Shown: positions 17,827 through 26,576, counted from the stretch's first letter. The stretch: DNA of 64,000 nt from Sphingobacterium siyangense (GCF_007830445.1 NZ_VLKR01000001.1:434001-498000), one strand, 5' to 3'. Program-made: numbers and translations. The notes: a model not told the origin generated them from the sequence alone.

Positions 17827-18721
17827 TTTCCCGAAAGTGGATCGGTGTCATCTGCATCGCTTTTTTGAAGAAATTATTAAAATGAGTAGCCTCTTTAAAA
17901 CCTAAAGAATAAGCGATTTCCGAGACATTCCATTCGGTATGTCTCAGTAATATTTTAGCCTCCTGTAACAGGCGCTCCGCAATAATTGCGGAGGTTGTTT
18001 TTTCAGTAATCTCTTTGACGGCGCGATTAAGGTGATTGATATGGACGGAAAGCTGACCTGCGAATTCGCCGGGCGATCGAAAGCAGATCCGCTGCCTCAG
18101 ATCTTCAATCGGAAACTGACGCTCTAAAAGTTCCAGAAACATATGCGTGATCCGTTGAGAAGCATTTGCCTGCTGCTTTTCAACTTTAGAAGCCGTTTTC
18201 ATCCTATGCGTATAATGAAGTAGATCAAACACGAGATTTCTCAGCAGATCATATTTATGTGCATAATCCGACTCTAATCCAGCCTGCATCTTTAAGTATA
18301 TCTGCTTTATATCTTCCAATTGCTCATCCGTGAGCTCAAAAACAGGTAAGGCGTTGGGTTTAAAGACTTCGTAGTCGTGTAGGTTGCCGAAGTGATGAAA
18401 AAATGATGCCGTAAAGACACAAAAAAATCCAGCTTTATAATCGTCAATCAATTCAAATTTGTAAGGGATCTGCGGATTTGTAAAAAATAAGGCCTGCTTT
18501 TTAATTTCAATGACCTTGTCAGCATAATGTATTCGGTTTCTACCGATAATCAGGGTAATCTTAAAATAATCTTTCCTGCTGTAGACCACGGGCTTAGTAT
18601 GCTTCCCTATATATTCATCTATTTTAAAAACATTGAAATGCCCTACCCCATGACGGAAATTCTCGGGTATCCGGTCAAATTTAGATTGGTAAAACCCCTC
18701 CAGTGACTGCATTTTTTCCAT
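17819..18721 (-). CDS. AraC-family transcriptional regulator
   Basis: 300 residues. The N-terminal half is a cupin-like sensor (YFKITLIIGRNRIHYADK, FFTNPQIPYKFELI). The C-terminal half has the AraC domain: PGEFAGQLSVHINHLNRAVK and WNVSEIAYSLGFKEATHFNN, ending FKKAMQMTPIHFREI. It lies just downstream of an SDR gene on the same strand. TACGAAAATCAAA occurs both immediately upstream of this gene (18731) and upstream of the SDR gene (19711), which suggests it controls itself and that SDR. Confidence 0.93.
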   Translation of the reverse strand: MEKMQSLEGFYQSKFDRIPENFRHGVGHFNVFKIDEYIGKHTKPVVYSRKDYFKITLIIGRNRIHYADKVIEIKKQALFFTNPQIPYKFELIDDYKAGFFCVFTASFFHHFGNLHDYEVFKPNALPVFELTDEQLEDIKQIYLKMQAGLESDYAHKYDLLRNLVFDLLHYTHRMKTASKVEKQQANASQRITHMFLELLERQFPIEDLRQRICFRSPGEFAGQLSVHINHLNRAVKEITEKTTSAIIAERLLQEAKILLRHTEWNVSEIAYSLGFKEATHFNNFFKKAMQMTPIHFREIS

Positions 18722-18730
18722 AGGATAAAT

Positions 18731-18744
18731 GTACGAAAATCAAA
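18731..18744. promoter_or_regulatory. Candidate AraC operator, copy at the regulator's own promoter
   Basis: TACGAAAATCAAA starts 10 bp upstream of the AraC start codon. The same 13 bases recur at 19711-19723 upstream of the neighbouring SDR gene. This position would suit autoregulation. Confidence 0.45.
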
Positions 18745-18799
18745 TAAAAAACGCTGTCGCTCAGTCATGACAACGCTTTTTATTTTAAGTATAAGATTT

Positions 18800-19639
18800 T
18801 CAATTAAAATCAGTGGAATAAGAAATAGACTTATTGCTTTCTAATTCTTCTGAAAGCAGATTAACTTTTTCCGTTGCCCTTTTGTAGGCATCGCTTCCGA
18901 GGTAGAGCCGTACAGGCGGGTTGGGATTCTTTACCAAATCGATAAAAACCTGAGCCAGCAATTCCGGATTACCGATTTGCGATCCATTCATGGCTGCATA
19001 TTTTTCGTGGGAGCTTCTCACCGCAGTATAGTCATCAATTTTCTTTTCAGCAAAAACAAGGGAGTTTTCTTCCAGAAACTCCGTCCGGAATGCCCCCGGT
19101 GCCACCACTGTCACTTTCACGCCAAACTCTTTCACATCCTCTGCCATCACCTCTGAAAGCCCTGTCACCGCATATTTCGTAGCAGCGTACATCGCCCAGC
19201 CCGTTCCCGGGGCAAACCCCGCAATAGACGATATGTTGATAATATTGCCCGATTTCTGCTGCCTGAAGTAAGGCATCGCAGACTGCATCGTCTTAATTAC
19301 AGCCAATACGTTAATGTTAAAACTATCGTTGATTTCTTCCTGATTTATTTCTTCTACAGCTCCGCCGATCCCATAGCCTGCATTATTCACCAAAACATCG
19401 ATTTTCCCAAAGCGGGCAACCGTACGTTCAAAAGCTTCGTTGATGGATTTCTCACTTGTCAAATCGACTTCCAGCGGTAAGAATCGTGGCCCTTCAACAT
19501 GTCCGACGGCGTCTATTAAACGCTGAGATTTTCGACTTGTTGCTGCTACGCTATACCCCGCTATGATAAGTTTTTTTACCAACGACAACCCCATTCCCTT
19601 AGAAGCCCCCGTTATAAACCATACTTTATTTGTCTCCAT
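18800..19639 (-). CDS. SDR-family oxidoreductase
   Basis: 279 residues with intact classical SDR motifs: TGASKGMG near the N-terminus, NNAGYGIGG, catalytic Ser in INISSIAGF and the pair YAATK. Downstream PGAFRTEF matches the PG motif after the active site. It should be an NAD(P)-dependent enzyme acting on an unknown alcohol or ketone. Its -7 box TAATTTTG is at 19659-19666 on minus, with TACGAAAATC 45 bp further upstream. Confidence 0.95.
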   Translation of the reverse strand: METNKVWFITGASKGMGLSLVKKLIIAGYSVAATSRKSQRLIDAVGHVEGPRFLPLEVDLTSEKSINEAFERTVARFGKIDVLVNNAGYGIGGAVEEINQEEINDSFNINVLAVIKTMQSAMPYFRQQKSGNIINISSIAGFAPGTGWAMYAATKYAVTGLSEVMAEDVKEFGVKVTVVAPGAFRTEFLEENSLVFAEKKIDDYTAVRSSHEKYAAMNGSQIGNPELLAQVFIDLVKNPNPPVRLYLGSDAYKRATEKVNLLSEELESNKSISYSTDFN

Positions 19640-20058
19640 ATCTAATTTATTTATAGGACAAAATTAGAACTTCAATAGATGTCAGTAATAACTAAATCGA
19701 AGCAATAGATTACGAAAATCAAACAATTGAGTATATCCCACAACAACTCGCGCTGGCACAAGTAAACAAAATAATTATACCGTCCATTGGAGGCCCGGAT
19801 ATTTTCGTCCACTCTTGTTAAAAATTTAGCCGTACTTTCATTAACTTCGTTAGTATAACATTACGGCTTATTTTATATCAACTTGCATACAAACCAACAT
19901 GGATAAACGTGTAAAATTTGATTTCGAAAGTTTAAAGGTGTGGGGACATTTCCCGTACGCGCATTTGCCAAGCTGAAAAAGGATGTGGCTAGATAGAAGC
20001 TTTACGATAAAACGCCAAGCGCCAAACCATATATGTTAAATTAAATACATAAAAGAAA
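19640..20058. other. Intergenic region with SDR promoter and a 25-codon ORF
   Basis: The left part holds the leftward SDR promoter (19659-19666) and the operator-like TACGAAAATCAAA (19711-19723). At 19899-19976 on plus a 25-residue frame begins MDKRVKFDFESLKVW; it looks like the start of a longer protein whose remainder is absent, so I treat it as a possible remnant only. I see nothing else. Confidence 0.4.
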
Positions 20059-20625
20059 ATGAGTCAATACTTTTGGATTGCGATACCTGCCGAGCTGTTT
20101 TTTCAGTATTGCGCGGAAACGATGGAAAAACATCGGGCGCACGCCTATATTGAGAAGATAAACCGTCGTTCAGGCAAACGGAATTATCTGAAATACAGCG
20201 AGGAAAATCCGTCTGCGTTTCTAGAAAGCTTTTCATCAGCGGATTATCATGGTTTTTTCCTGTCCACCTATCCTTTTTCAGATCAGGAAACCAGCGTAGA
20301 TTCAGGTGTCTTCTATGATTCACCTGTCGCCGAATATACCATTGCAGGAAGCGGGGGCTATGAAACAGAGCGGACAAGGGAAATCATCCACTTGCGGCAG
20401 ATTATGAAGCAAGCGGACAAATCCTCAAAAGCATTTTTTGCGGCCCTGCAGCGCAACCTCAAAAAGATCCCCGATCTACGTGATACCCTGAGCAGTGGAA
20501 ATAAAAACCATTTTTACCTGCCGACATCAAAAAGTATCATTCCCCAAAATGCCCATAGCCGGCTTATAACAATGCCCTGGGAAGAACACTGCCTGAGCAA
20601 AGACCTCGTCTACATGCAGCAATGA
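20059..20625 (+). CDS. Hypothetical protein
   Basis: 188 residues without a family I recognise. It has no signal peptide or transmembrane segment. It begins MSQYFWIAIPAELFFQYCAE and is rich in aromatic, Arg and Lys residues in the first half (RRSGKRNYLKYSEENPSAF). The frame is long, ends cleanly and lies 59 bp upstream of the pfkB-type kinase on the same strand, so the two may be co-transcribed. Confidence 0.65.
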   Translation: MSQYFWIAIPAELFFQYCAETMEKHRAHAYIEKINRRSGKRNYLKYSEENPSAFLESFSSADYHGFFLSTYPFSDQETSVDSGVFYDSPVAEYTIAGSGGYETERTREIIHLRQIMKQADKSSKAFFAALQRNLKKIPDLRDTLSSGNKNHFYLPTSKSIIPQNAHSRLITMPWEEHCLSKDLVYMQQ

Positions 20626-20684
20626 TTCAAATTAGCTGAGGCAGACAATGTTGACGAAACCGAATTATTCTATAACATAAACAA

Positions 20685-21620
20685 ATGGCAAAATCTATTT
20701 TAACAATCACGCTGAATCCATCCGTAGACAAGAGTACCAGCGTACCACATATCGTTCCTGAAAAGAAATTGCGCTGTGAAAAGCCTATATACCAGCCTGG
20801 TGGCGGCGGAATCAACGTATCTCGTGCCCTGAAAAGACTTGGTTTGGCTTCAACGGCTCTTTTTACTTCCGGGGGAATGACAGGCAGTTTGCTCGAAAGC
20901 TTATTGCAGCTGGAAGATATTGCTATAGATCCCATTCGGGTGAACGGTGAGACCCGCGAAAATTTTATCGTGGTTGACAGCGCAACCAATCAGCAATATC
21001 GATTTGGGTTTCCAGGCGAAGAGTTTGAATCCAACGAACTGGAGGGGATTAGGACTTCGATTGACGAACTCAAGGATATCCCGGATTTTGTCGTTATCAG
21101 TGGTAGTATGCCGGCTGGGGTACCGCCCGAATTTATACGATCACTGATCAATACGTACAAAACGAAAGGTAGTAAAATACTAATTGACACATCTGGCGAT
21201 GCCCTTCGCCTTGCATTGGAAGAAGGTGTCTTTTTAATCAAACCGAATGCCGGCGAGCTCGCTGCGCTTGTGGGAAAAGAGGAATTGGGGCATTCCGATC
21301 TGGATATGGCCGCCCAACAGCTCATTTCGCAGGGGAAGGCTACGCTAATCGTAGTCTCTCTGGGTGCCCAGGGCGCTATATTGTATTCAGAAACAGAAAG
21401 AATACAGCTGCCTTCCCCGCTGGTCAAGGTACGTAGTACGGTGGGCGCTGGTGACAGTATGGTTGCTGGAATGGTGTCTGTCTTAGCCCAACAGGGAGAT
21501 CTCGAACATGTCCTACAGATGGGAATCGCCTGCGGCTCGGCCACGACGATGGCCGAAGGAACTGGGCTATTCGCTAAGAAAGATGTGGATCGGCTGTTTT
21601 CGGAAATAAAAAAAAGATAA
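20685..21620 (+). CDS. 1-phosphofructokinase-type hexose kinase (PfkB family)
   Basis: 311 residues of the PfkB/ribokinase superfamily, closest in pattern to 6-phosphofructokinase II and 1-phosphofructokinase: ILTITLNPSVDKS at the N-terminus, the substrate loop YQPGGGGINVSRALKRLG (signature 1), and VRSTVGAGDSMVAGM (signature 2 with the catalytic Asp and anion hole). It phosphorylates a fructose or tagatose phosphate with ATP. No sugar transporter is adjacent. An intrinsic terminator follows within 50 bp. Confidence 0.93.
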   Translation: MAKSILTITLNPSVDKSTSVPHIVPEKKLRCEKPIYQPGGGGINVSRALKRLGLASTALFTSGGMTGSLLESLLQLEDIAIDPIRVNGETRENFIVVDSATNQQYRFGFPGEEFESNELEGIRTSIDELKDIPDFVVISGSMPAGVPPEFIRSLINTYKTKGSKILIDTSGDALRLALEEGVFLIKPNAGELAALVGKEELGHSDLDMAAQQLISQGKATLIVVSLGAQGAILYSETERIQLPSPLVKVRSTVGAGDSMVAGMVSVLAQQGDLEHVLQMGIACGSATTMAEGTGLFAKKDVDRLFSEIKKR

Positions 21621-21666
21621 ATATTGAGGATTTTGCCTTACAAATGAAGAGATTGCTTTACAAAAA

Positions 21667-21692
21667 GGCGCACAATCCCGTGCGCCTTTTTT
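21667..21692 (+). terminator. Intrinsic terminator of the PfkB kinase gene
   Basis: GGCGCAC (21667-21673) pairs with GTGCGCC (21680-21686) around AATCCC, followed by a run of T. An A-run before the stem means it can also end the leftward cluster that finishes at 21700. Confidence 0.88.
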
Positions 21693-21699
21693 ATTCTAC

Positions 21700-21870
21700 T
21701 CATCTTTTCCGTTTCCCCAGTTTGGCCAGTAGTCTACTTGTGGCGAAACTGACCAGGGTACCCAATGCTGCCGTGAGGGCGGTCTGCAATACATCGCCCA
21801 GCGAGATACTGGCCCAAATGGAACAGATGGTACCGCCGATGGCCGAGACGCGCATATCATTCACTTTCAT
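21700..21870 (-). CDS. Small membrane protein, holin-like in size
   Basis: 56 residues from the ATG at 21870: MKVNDMRVSAIGG, a hydrophobic middle (ICSIWASISLGDVLQTALTA) and a basic tail ending LGKRKR. The start overlaps the end of the upstream gene by 14 bp, which supports translation coupling. Size, hydrophobic core and charged tail fit a phage holin or small membrane effector, and DUF5675 and DUF6266 genes lie in the same cluster. The holin role is inference; no family match can be claimed. Confidence 0.6.
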   Translation of the reverse strand: MKVNDMRVSAIGGTICSIWASISLGDVLQTALTAALGTLVSFATSRLLAKLGKRKR

Positions 21871-22213
21871 CCATCGTGCTCCTTTCTACGGTATCTTCGG
21901 TTCCATTTTTAACGGACTTATTCTCCCTGATGCCCGCCGAAGGTTCCTTATCGGTAGGCGATACAGCTGCCGACATCGTATCATCCAGTGCCGACTGATT
22001 CCTTTCACCATCGTCCGGATTATATTTCCCTTCCTGCGGCTCCTTCGCATCATCCAGCTCCGACTGCGGCTTAGCCTCATCCAATACCGTTTCGATAATG
22101 CCAAGCCCCAAGGCCAGGTATTTTAATACATTCCCTACCTTTCCCGGTAGCTTAACAGGTGCGGCCAGCAACAGCTGTAGCACCCGTCCTATTTTGTTAA
22201 AGATTTTTTTCAT
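21857..22213 (-). CDS. Hypothetical protein with amphipathic N-terminus and acidic tail
   Basis: 118 residues. The first 45 form hydrophobic/basic helices (KKIFNKIGRVLQLLLAAPVK, GNVLKYLALGLGIIETVLDE), the rest is a low-complexity acidic, polar tail (AKEPQEGKYNPDDGER). It is the second gene from the end of the leftward phage-like cluster and overlaps the 56-residue protein by 14 bp. I do not recognise a family. A membrane-associated role is the only thing the sequence suggests. Confidence 0.6.
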   Translation of the reverse strand: MKKIFNKIGRVLQLLLAAPVKLPGKVGNVLKYLALGLGIIETVLDEAKPQSELDDAKEPQEGKYNPDDGERNQSALDDTMSAAVSPTDKEPSAGIRENKSVKNGTEDTVERSTMDESE

Positions 22214-22259
22214 GATTATTCTATTTAATGGAGTTCACTTGCCCTGTATCGGGCGACGC

Positions 22260-22709
22260 TCACTCGACTTGTACTTCGACCAGTCCCTGCAGCATTAGTT
22301 CGACCACTAGCGGATAGAATTTTTTGTAGGCGACGCCCGAGGCTAACAGGCGATAATCGCCATCCTCCAGTACATATTGCGTACCTACCAGAATGCAGCC
22401 GGCGGTCTCTTTGTAGCTATTTCCTTTATGGAAGTAGACATAGCTAAAGTTGGGTATAGCTCCAATCTCCAGCATACCGCGGTGCATTTTGGGGTAAGCG
22501 TCGTAGTAACGGCCATTCATTGCCCCGTCGCGGTTAAAACCGAGTGGGTAATGCCCGGTAGGTATAGCGGTTTCGCCCCTTATTTTCACGGGGCGCGGAA
22601 TATTCTCCAGACCGTAGCAGACAAATTGATTGTTCAGGTAGATCTCGGACAGCGTGCTATGCTTGCCATGTTTTGTACGAATTACTTTTATCGTTGATTT
22701 CATACGCAA
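22260..22709 (-). CDS. DUF5675-family protein
   Basis: 149 residues (or 147 from the second Met, MKSTIKVIRTKHG). The pattern KVIRTKHGKHSTLSEIYLN, FVCYGLENIPRPVKIRGETA and the later HKGNSYKETAGCILVG fits DUF5675, found in phages, tailocins and similar clusters of Bacteroidota. The conserved His and Cys region (YVYFHKGN, TAGCILVG) is reminiscent of L,D-transpeptidase or amidase-like folds, but I do not claim activity. It lies downstream of two DUF6266 genes. Confidence 0.8.
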   Translation of the reverse strand: MRMKSTIKVIRTKHGKHSTLSEIYLNNQFVCYGLENIPRPVKIRGETAIPTGHYPLGFNRDGAMNGRYYDAYPKMHRGMLEIGAIPNFSYVYFHKGNSYKETAGCILVGTQYVLEDGDYRLLASGVAYKKFYPLVVELMLQGLVEVQVE

Positions 22710-22717
22710 GATTTAAA

Positions 22718-23272
22718 TTAGAAAAGACCGAGGTATTGACTTCTGGAATACAGGTTTTCATCACGATCATGCAAGAAAAGGTACAGGTGCACCGGTCGAT
22801 CATGCAGAATGGATGGCAGCTCGATCGTCATCTGGAGATCCTTCCGCAGCACCTGTTGTTCATTGATGGCTGCCTGCTCGCCAATAATATCATAAGCACA
22901 GAGTATGACCTGGTCATCCCATTGGTTATAATCTTTGATGTTGGATTCGGTTACATCCCAGCTCAGCTGAATCGTATTGGACGTGCGTACACAGGTATTC
23001 ACCGCGAGCGGAGACAGCATGCCATTGCTGATTTTTGCGAGGGCGGGCACCACCTCAAAATCCGGATATTCCCCCTGTATCACGTTCGTCAGCGTATGTG
23101 ACATGGCGCGGCCAAAAGCCGCCTGCACCGTGCACTTGCTGTGGGCAAAACCTTTGCGGATGAGCGGGTACAGCGGATTTAAAAATCGGCGTGCCAGCCG
23201 AAAGCGTTCCTGCGCAGCCTCCCTACGTGTCGGATCTGTAACCTGCTTTTTAAACTCAGAAATCACCAGCAT
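22718..23272 (-). CDS. DUF6266-family protein
   Basis: 184 residues. It shares with the next gene upstream a pattern typical of DUF6266: YPDFEVVPALAKISNGMLSP, a W in TNTIQLSW-type context, DDQVILCAYD and a C-terminal YLFLHDRDENLYSRSQYLGL. The N-terminus differs and lacks the usual NGxxGxxSGKVG start, so this may be a diverged duplicate. No function is known for the family; its position next to DUF5675 suggests a phage-related or secreted particle. Confidence 0.75.
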   Translation of the reverse strand: MLVISEFKKQVTDPTRREAAQERFRLARRFLNPLYPLIRKGFAHSKCTVQAAFGRAMSHTLTNVIQGEYPDFEVVPALAKISNGMLSPLAVNTCVRTSNTIQLSWDVTESNIKDYNQWDDQVILCAYDIIGEQAAINEQQVLRKDLQMTIELPSILHDRPVHLYLFLHDRDENLYSRSQYLGLF

Positions 23273-23342
23273 ATCTTATCGTTTTGTGTTCAAAAATCAG
23301 GAGGAGCCACATGCTCCTCCCTTTCAATTAATCCTTTAGCGG

Positions 23343-23987
23343 CTAAGCCAGGTCAAATTCGCCCAAATACGTACTTTTGGATACCTTTTCGGCCTTGCGG
23401 TCGGTAAAGAAGATCCAGACATGCCCCTTGCCACCGAGCAGGTGGGCCGGGATCTGGATGTCTATCGTACCGGCAGCACGGGTGGGCGGTGTAGGTGCTG
23501 TCATAAATTCATCCTTTTCGGGCGAATAGACCAAGATAATGACCTGATCATCGGCCTTGGTCTTGTACAGGCTGTTGAGGATGGTATCCCAGTAGATAGA
23601 AAGAATTCCATTATCCACAGCAGCCTCCATGCCGCCGCCATTGAGGTAAGAGCCCGTACTGATTTCGATCTTGCTGTAATCCAAGCTAAAGTTTGGATAA
23701 GTACCGCTTACCGCCTGTGCGATATTGAGCTGCAGTGCCACGTTTGTGGGCGTCATCTTTTCGGTTTTGGAAAGCCCAAACCCCACCTGCAGGATCGGCG
23801 TGATCGGCATCAGAAATTTGGAGATTTTCAGGAAACGGTCCTGTTGGATCAGCTGTTCTTCGGACATCCCTTTCGTCCGCTTTTTGGGTAGGCCTTTGAG
23901 GTAGTTGATGGATTTCCAGGACGAAGCTATCACAGCGCCCACTTTACCACTTGCTCTTCCGATTACACCATTGTTGATTGTTGCCAT
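23343..23987 (-). CDS. DUF6266-family protein
   Basis: 214 residues with the classic DUF6266 opening NNGVIGRASGKVGAVIASSW and a later repeat-like beta region (YPNFSLDYSKIEISTGSYL, DDQVIILVYSPEKDEF, HVWIFFTDRKAEKVSKSTYL). It is the first structural-looking gene of the leftward cluster and is headed by a good Bacteroidota promoter (24060-24091). Length and motifs are as expected; the function is unknown. Confidence 0.85.
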   Translation of the reverse strand: MATINNGVIGRASGKVGAVIASSWKSINYLKGLPKKRTKGMSEEQLIQQDRFLKISKFLMPITPILQVGFGLSKTEKMTPTNVALQLNIAQAVSGTYPNFSLDYSKIEISTGSYLNGGGMEAAVDNGILSIYWDTILNSLYKTKADDQVIILVYSPEKDEFMTAPTPPTRAAGTIDIQIPAHLLGGKGHVWIFFTDRKAEKVSKSTYLGEFDLA

Positions 23988-24059
23988 GTTGTTATTTTTT
24001 TTAAAAAGTTAAACCCCATAAAGCTTTCATTTATACCGGTATGTATTGCTTTACTTCGA

Positions 24060-24091
24060 CAAACATACCACATCACATAGCCCCTTGTCAA
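24060..24091 (-). promoter_or_regulatory. Promoter of the DUF6266-DUF5675 cluster
   Basis: On minus: TTGACA (24086-24091) and the -7 box TATGTTTG (24060-24067), with about 21 bp from TTG to the box. This fits the Bacteroidota consensus (TTTG/TTG, 19-21 bp, TAnnTTTG). Transcription starts about 60 bp before the DUF6266 start codon. Confidence 0.7.
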
Positions 24092-24236
24092 TAGCATAAA
24101 ACAGGTTGGCGGAGACTCGTCGGCGGCAGCCCGTCTTTTGTCGGCGTGTTGTCGGAGGCAATCGGGCATATTCCAGGTACACCGCCGTCTGGCACTTCAA
24201 AAACTACGGGTTTGAGCAGCAGTCTCGGGCCTTTGC

Positions 24237-24396
24237 TTCGCACCTGATTCGTACCTGCTTCGGATCAGCAATAGATCTTGTACAGATACTGACCAGACCT
24301 TCACCAGTCTCCGAACAGGGAAATACTGTTCAGCAACGGATTAACAGTGGCTGCTTTTACATGCAGCCCCGAAGACAATACGAAGCAGGTACGAAT
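24237..24396. repeat. Structured palindromic element with tandem 11-mers
   Basis: ATTCGTACCTGCTTCG (24247-24262) has an exact reverse complement, CGAAGCAGGTACGAAT, at 24381-24396, 118 bp away. The left arm is part of a tandem 11-mer (TTCGCACCTGA, TTCGTACCTGC, then TTCG from 24237). Two more perfect hairpins lie inside: GAACAG/CTGTTC (24313-24331) and GGCTGC/GCAGCC (24349-24368). It lies between the HTH gene and the DUF6266 promoter in a 420-bp gap without genes. It could be a folded RNA, a recombination site or a binding array for the HTH protein. Confidence 0.7.
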
Positions 24397-24407
24397 AGTG
24401 TAGGGAT

Positions 24408-24791
24408 TTAAGGCATTTGCCGCGGCCATTTTTTATATTCGGCCACATACAGCTGCACCACATCTTTTTTGAGAAAGAGATCCGCATTACCCTCTTTATA
24501 GGTGGCTTTGAGCAGGCCTTTGGCGATACGGCGCTCGATGGTGCGCACACTTTTGCTCAAAAAATAGGCGACTTCGTGGATGGTCATTGTACCGGTCAGC
24601 TTGTGGAGCTCCGTATACTGCTGTTCTTGCAGCAGGTCGAGGATACGGTCCAGCTTGGCCGCTAAGGGCGTATATCCGATGCCTGATTTTAATTGAAAAG
24701 AATAGTGGATTTTAAGGTGAATAGCTGTCGCATTGGACACAAAACGGGGGGTGATCTCCTGTTGATCAGGAGATCCTTTTACAAAAAACAT
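24408..24791 (-). CDS. Helix-turn-helix domain protein (excisionase/MerR-like)
   Basis: 127 residues. The C-terminal half has a winged-helix of the excisionase type: MTIHEVAYFLSKSVRTIERR, then AKGLLKATYKEGNADLFLKK, as in DNA-binding domains that recognise phage and mobile-element sites. The N-terminal half has a leucine-rich helix (LAAKLDRILDLLQEQQYTEL) suited to dimerisation. It lies 12 bp from the palindromic element at 24237-24396, which it might bind. Confidence 0.75.
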   Translation of the reverse strand: MFFVKGSPDQQEITPRFVSNATAIHLKIHYSFQLKSGIGYTPLAAKLDRILDLLQEQQYTELHKLTGTMTIHEVAYFLSKSVRTIERRIAKGLLKATYKEGNADLFLKKDVVQLYVAEYKKWPRQMP

Positions 24792-24891
24792 AAACGGGTA
24801 AGGTTAGCTCGACTAACCGCCGAAATCCAGCGCAGCAGCAGACCTGTTGTCTACTGCGCTCGGTCTATCTAAGTTTATAAAGTGGGATGAT

Positions 24892-25914
24892 TCAATTGAG
24901 CCGAATAAGGTTATCCCATCCCTCATGCTCCAGGTTATTGACGTTATCCAAAAAATCCTTTAGTTTTTTTTCTTTGCGCATCCATTCAGTTATCTGCAGC
25001 AGGTTGCTGATTTCCAATTCCGTCATATTCAACTTGAGGCTGTCAAACACTTCCTTACGAAACTCCAGGTAAGTGGCATTTGGCAATATCGGTTGACGGA
25101 CGAGCATCATATTTACCCTACAGGTTTTATTGATGCGGAAATACCATTTATCAAGCCCCAACCTTTCTAGCTCCTGCATGAAATGATGGGCTTCCAAACG
25201 GATACCATTGATCAGGACGACTTCTTTTTTTCTTTTTTGGGAAAAATAAAAGGGCACATCAAACATACGTACATCATTCATCTGCAAGGTATTTAAATTG
25301 AATGGCGAATCTTTATGCAGCACATCATAGAGTGATCCGATTACGATAGTCCTATCCAATGCACTTGGAGGTGCTATAGTTCCCGCTCTATCTGTTGTGT
25401 TTTCCTGCGACATGACCTCTTTCCCTAACAAAGCCATCACATTTTCAGTTGTTAGCCACCATAATTCGCCGTTACGAAAAACATAGATCACGTAGGCTAT
25501 AAAGCCTAGACCAATAAAAGGCATATAATGCAGCAGATAGCTTCTTAACAAGCTGTACGTATCTTCGCTGCGCACAGAAGCGAAACAATAGATAATGAAG
25601 AGATAAATCGATAGAATCGATATAGTTGTAGCAAGAATTGCACAGCAGAGCTGACCTTTGGGTATACTCTTGGTCATGACCCTCCCCTTGCTCATGAGTA
25701 TCAAATCAGGGTACCGCTTCTGCCAATAAGTCCCAAAGGCTTCAAGAAACATCTGCGTGAACACGACCGCAACACCAATCGCAATTGCAAATGCCACCGT
25801 CCACATCCAATAGGTCTGTGTCCAAAATCGATTCAGATAAATACCGTGATTTCCGATTAAATTAAAAAGCATGGAGATGAGTAAACTCTCCACCGTTAGT
25901 TTTAATACTTTCAT
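24892..25914 (-). CDS. Membrane-anchored LytTR-type transcriptional regulator
   Basis: 340 residues with four predicted transmembrane helices in the first 165 residues (for example MWTVAFAIAIGVAVVFTQMF and CAILATTISILSIYLFIIYC). The C-terminal part, about 190-300, resembles LytTR (VVLINGIRLEAHHFMQELER, WYFRINKTCRVNMMLVRQP), followed by a helical tail. Membrane-bound LytTR regulators without a receiver occur in Bacteroidota. The DNA-binding assignment is moderately sure; the signal is unknown. Confidence 0.7.
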   Translation of the reverse strand: MKVLKLTVESLLISMLFNLIGNHGIYLNRFWTQTYWMWTVAFAIAIGVAVVFTQMFLEAFGTYWQKRYPDLILMSKGRVMTKSIPKGQLCCAILATTISILSIYLFIIYCFASVRSEDTYSLLRSYLLHYMPFIGLGFIAYVIYVFRNGELWWLTTENVMALLGKEVMSQENTTDRAGTIAPPSALDRTIVIGSLYDVLHKDSPFNLNTLQMNDVRMFDVPFYFSQKRKKEVVLINGIRLEAHHFMQELERLGLDKWYFRINKTCRVNMMLVRQPILPNATYLEFRKEVFDSLKLNMTELEISNLLQITEWMRKEKKLKDFLDNVNNLEHEGWDNLIRLN

Positions 25915-26104
25915 ATGCTATGTCAAGCTCTCTTAAATGGCTTAGGTTTCTACTGGTTTACAGATCCAATTTACTAAATAAAATCAAATATTAAGCAAAA
26001 TTCAATCATCCAAAAGAAGATTATCCTCCAAAACCCCGGAGGTTAGGACAGGGCGGTTGCTAATTTGATCTATTTAAATAAATATTTGCAAAAACACAAT
26101 TTGT

Positions 26105-26491
26105 ATGAAAGAGAACTTTGACAATCCAGGTGTGGCGCAAAAAGTAGCCACCCTTCTTGCGCTACCCTTAGCGGAGCGCGCGCTCGAGATGCAACTTCTT
26201 AAAGACGATTTTGCAGTCTGGATGGAACACAATTTTGACTTGAAGCCCCATCAGGTGGAGCAGCTCTATGATTTTTCACCTGGATTTCGGAAACAACTTG
26301 GCACAGCGATAAGCAATTATCTCATGCAGGGCAACGTACTTCAATTTCAAAAAGAAGACAAGGGAGATGATGATGATCCAGATTTTAAGGAGCTTATGGT
26401 TCACGGCCTCGATGAATGGCAGGATGGTGTGGCGACGATGATGTTCACTCCGCTGTTTATCCGGATTTCCTACACCGGTCCGCAGCAGTAA
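26105..26491 (+). CDS. Hypothetical protein
   Basis: 128 residues, soluble, with an N-terminal helical part (GVAQKVATLLALPLAERALE), a low-complexity acidic linker (EDKGDDDDPDFKEL) and a hydrophobic end. A segment FDLKPHQVEQLYDFSPGFRK resembles short peptide/RiPP-like or small regulator motifs, but I do not recognise the family. A strong terminator lies between it and the AraC gene, so it is a single transcription unit. Confidence 0.6.
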   Translation: MKENFDNPGVAQKVATLLALPLAERALEMQLLKDDFAVWMEHNFDLKPHQVEQLYDFSPGFRKQLGTAISNYLMQGNVLQFQKEDKGDDDDPDFKELMVHGLDEWQDGVATMMFTPLFIRISYTGPQQ

Positions 26492-26519
26492 TCCAACCCT
26501 ACGTTATCCAAAATCCATT

Positions 26520-26560
26520 TCCCCCGATCATACCGAAATCCTGACCGGGGGGATTTTTAT
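26520..26560 (+). terminator. Intrinsic terminator of the 128-residue protein gene
   Basis: CCCCCG (26521-26526) pairs with CGGGGG (26546-26551), followed by ATTTTTATTG. It lies about 30 bp after the stop of the preceding gene and just before the AraC gene. Confidence 0.75.
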
Positions 26561-26576
26561 TGACTTATACACCATT

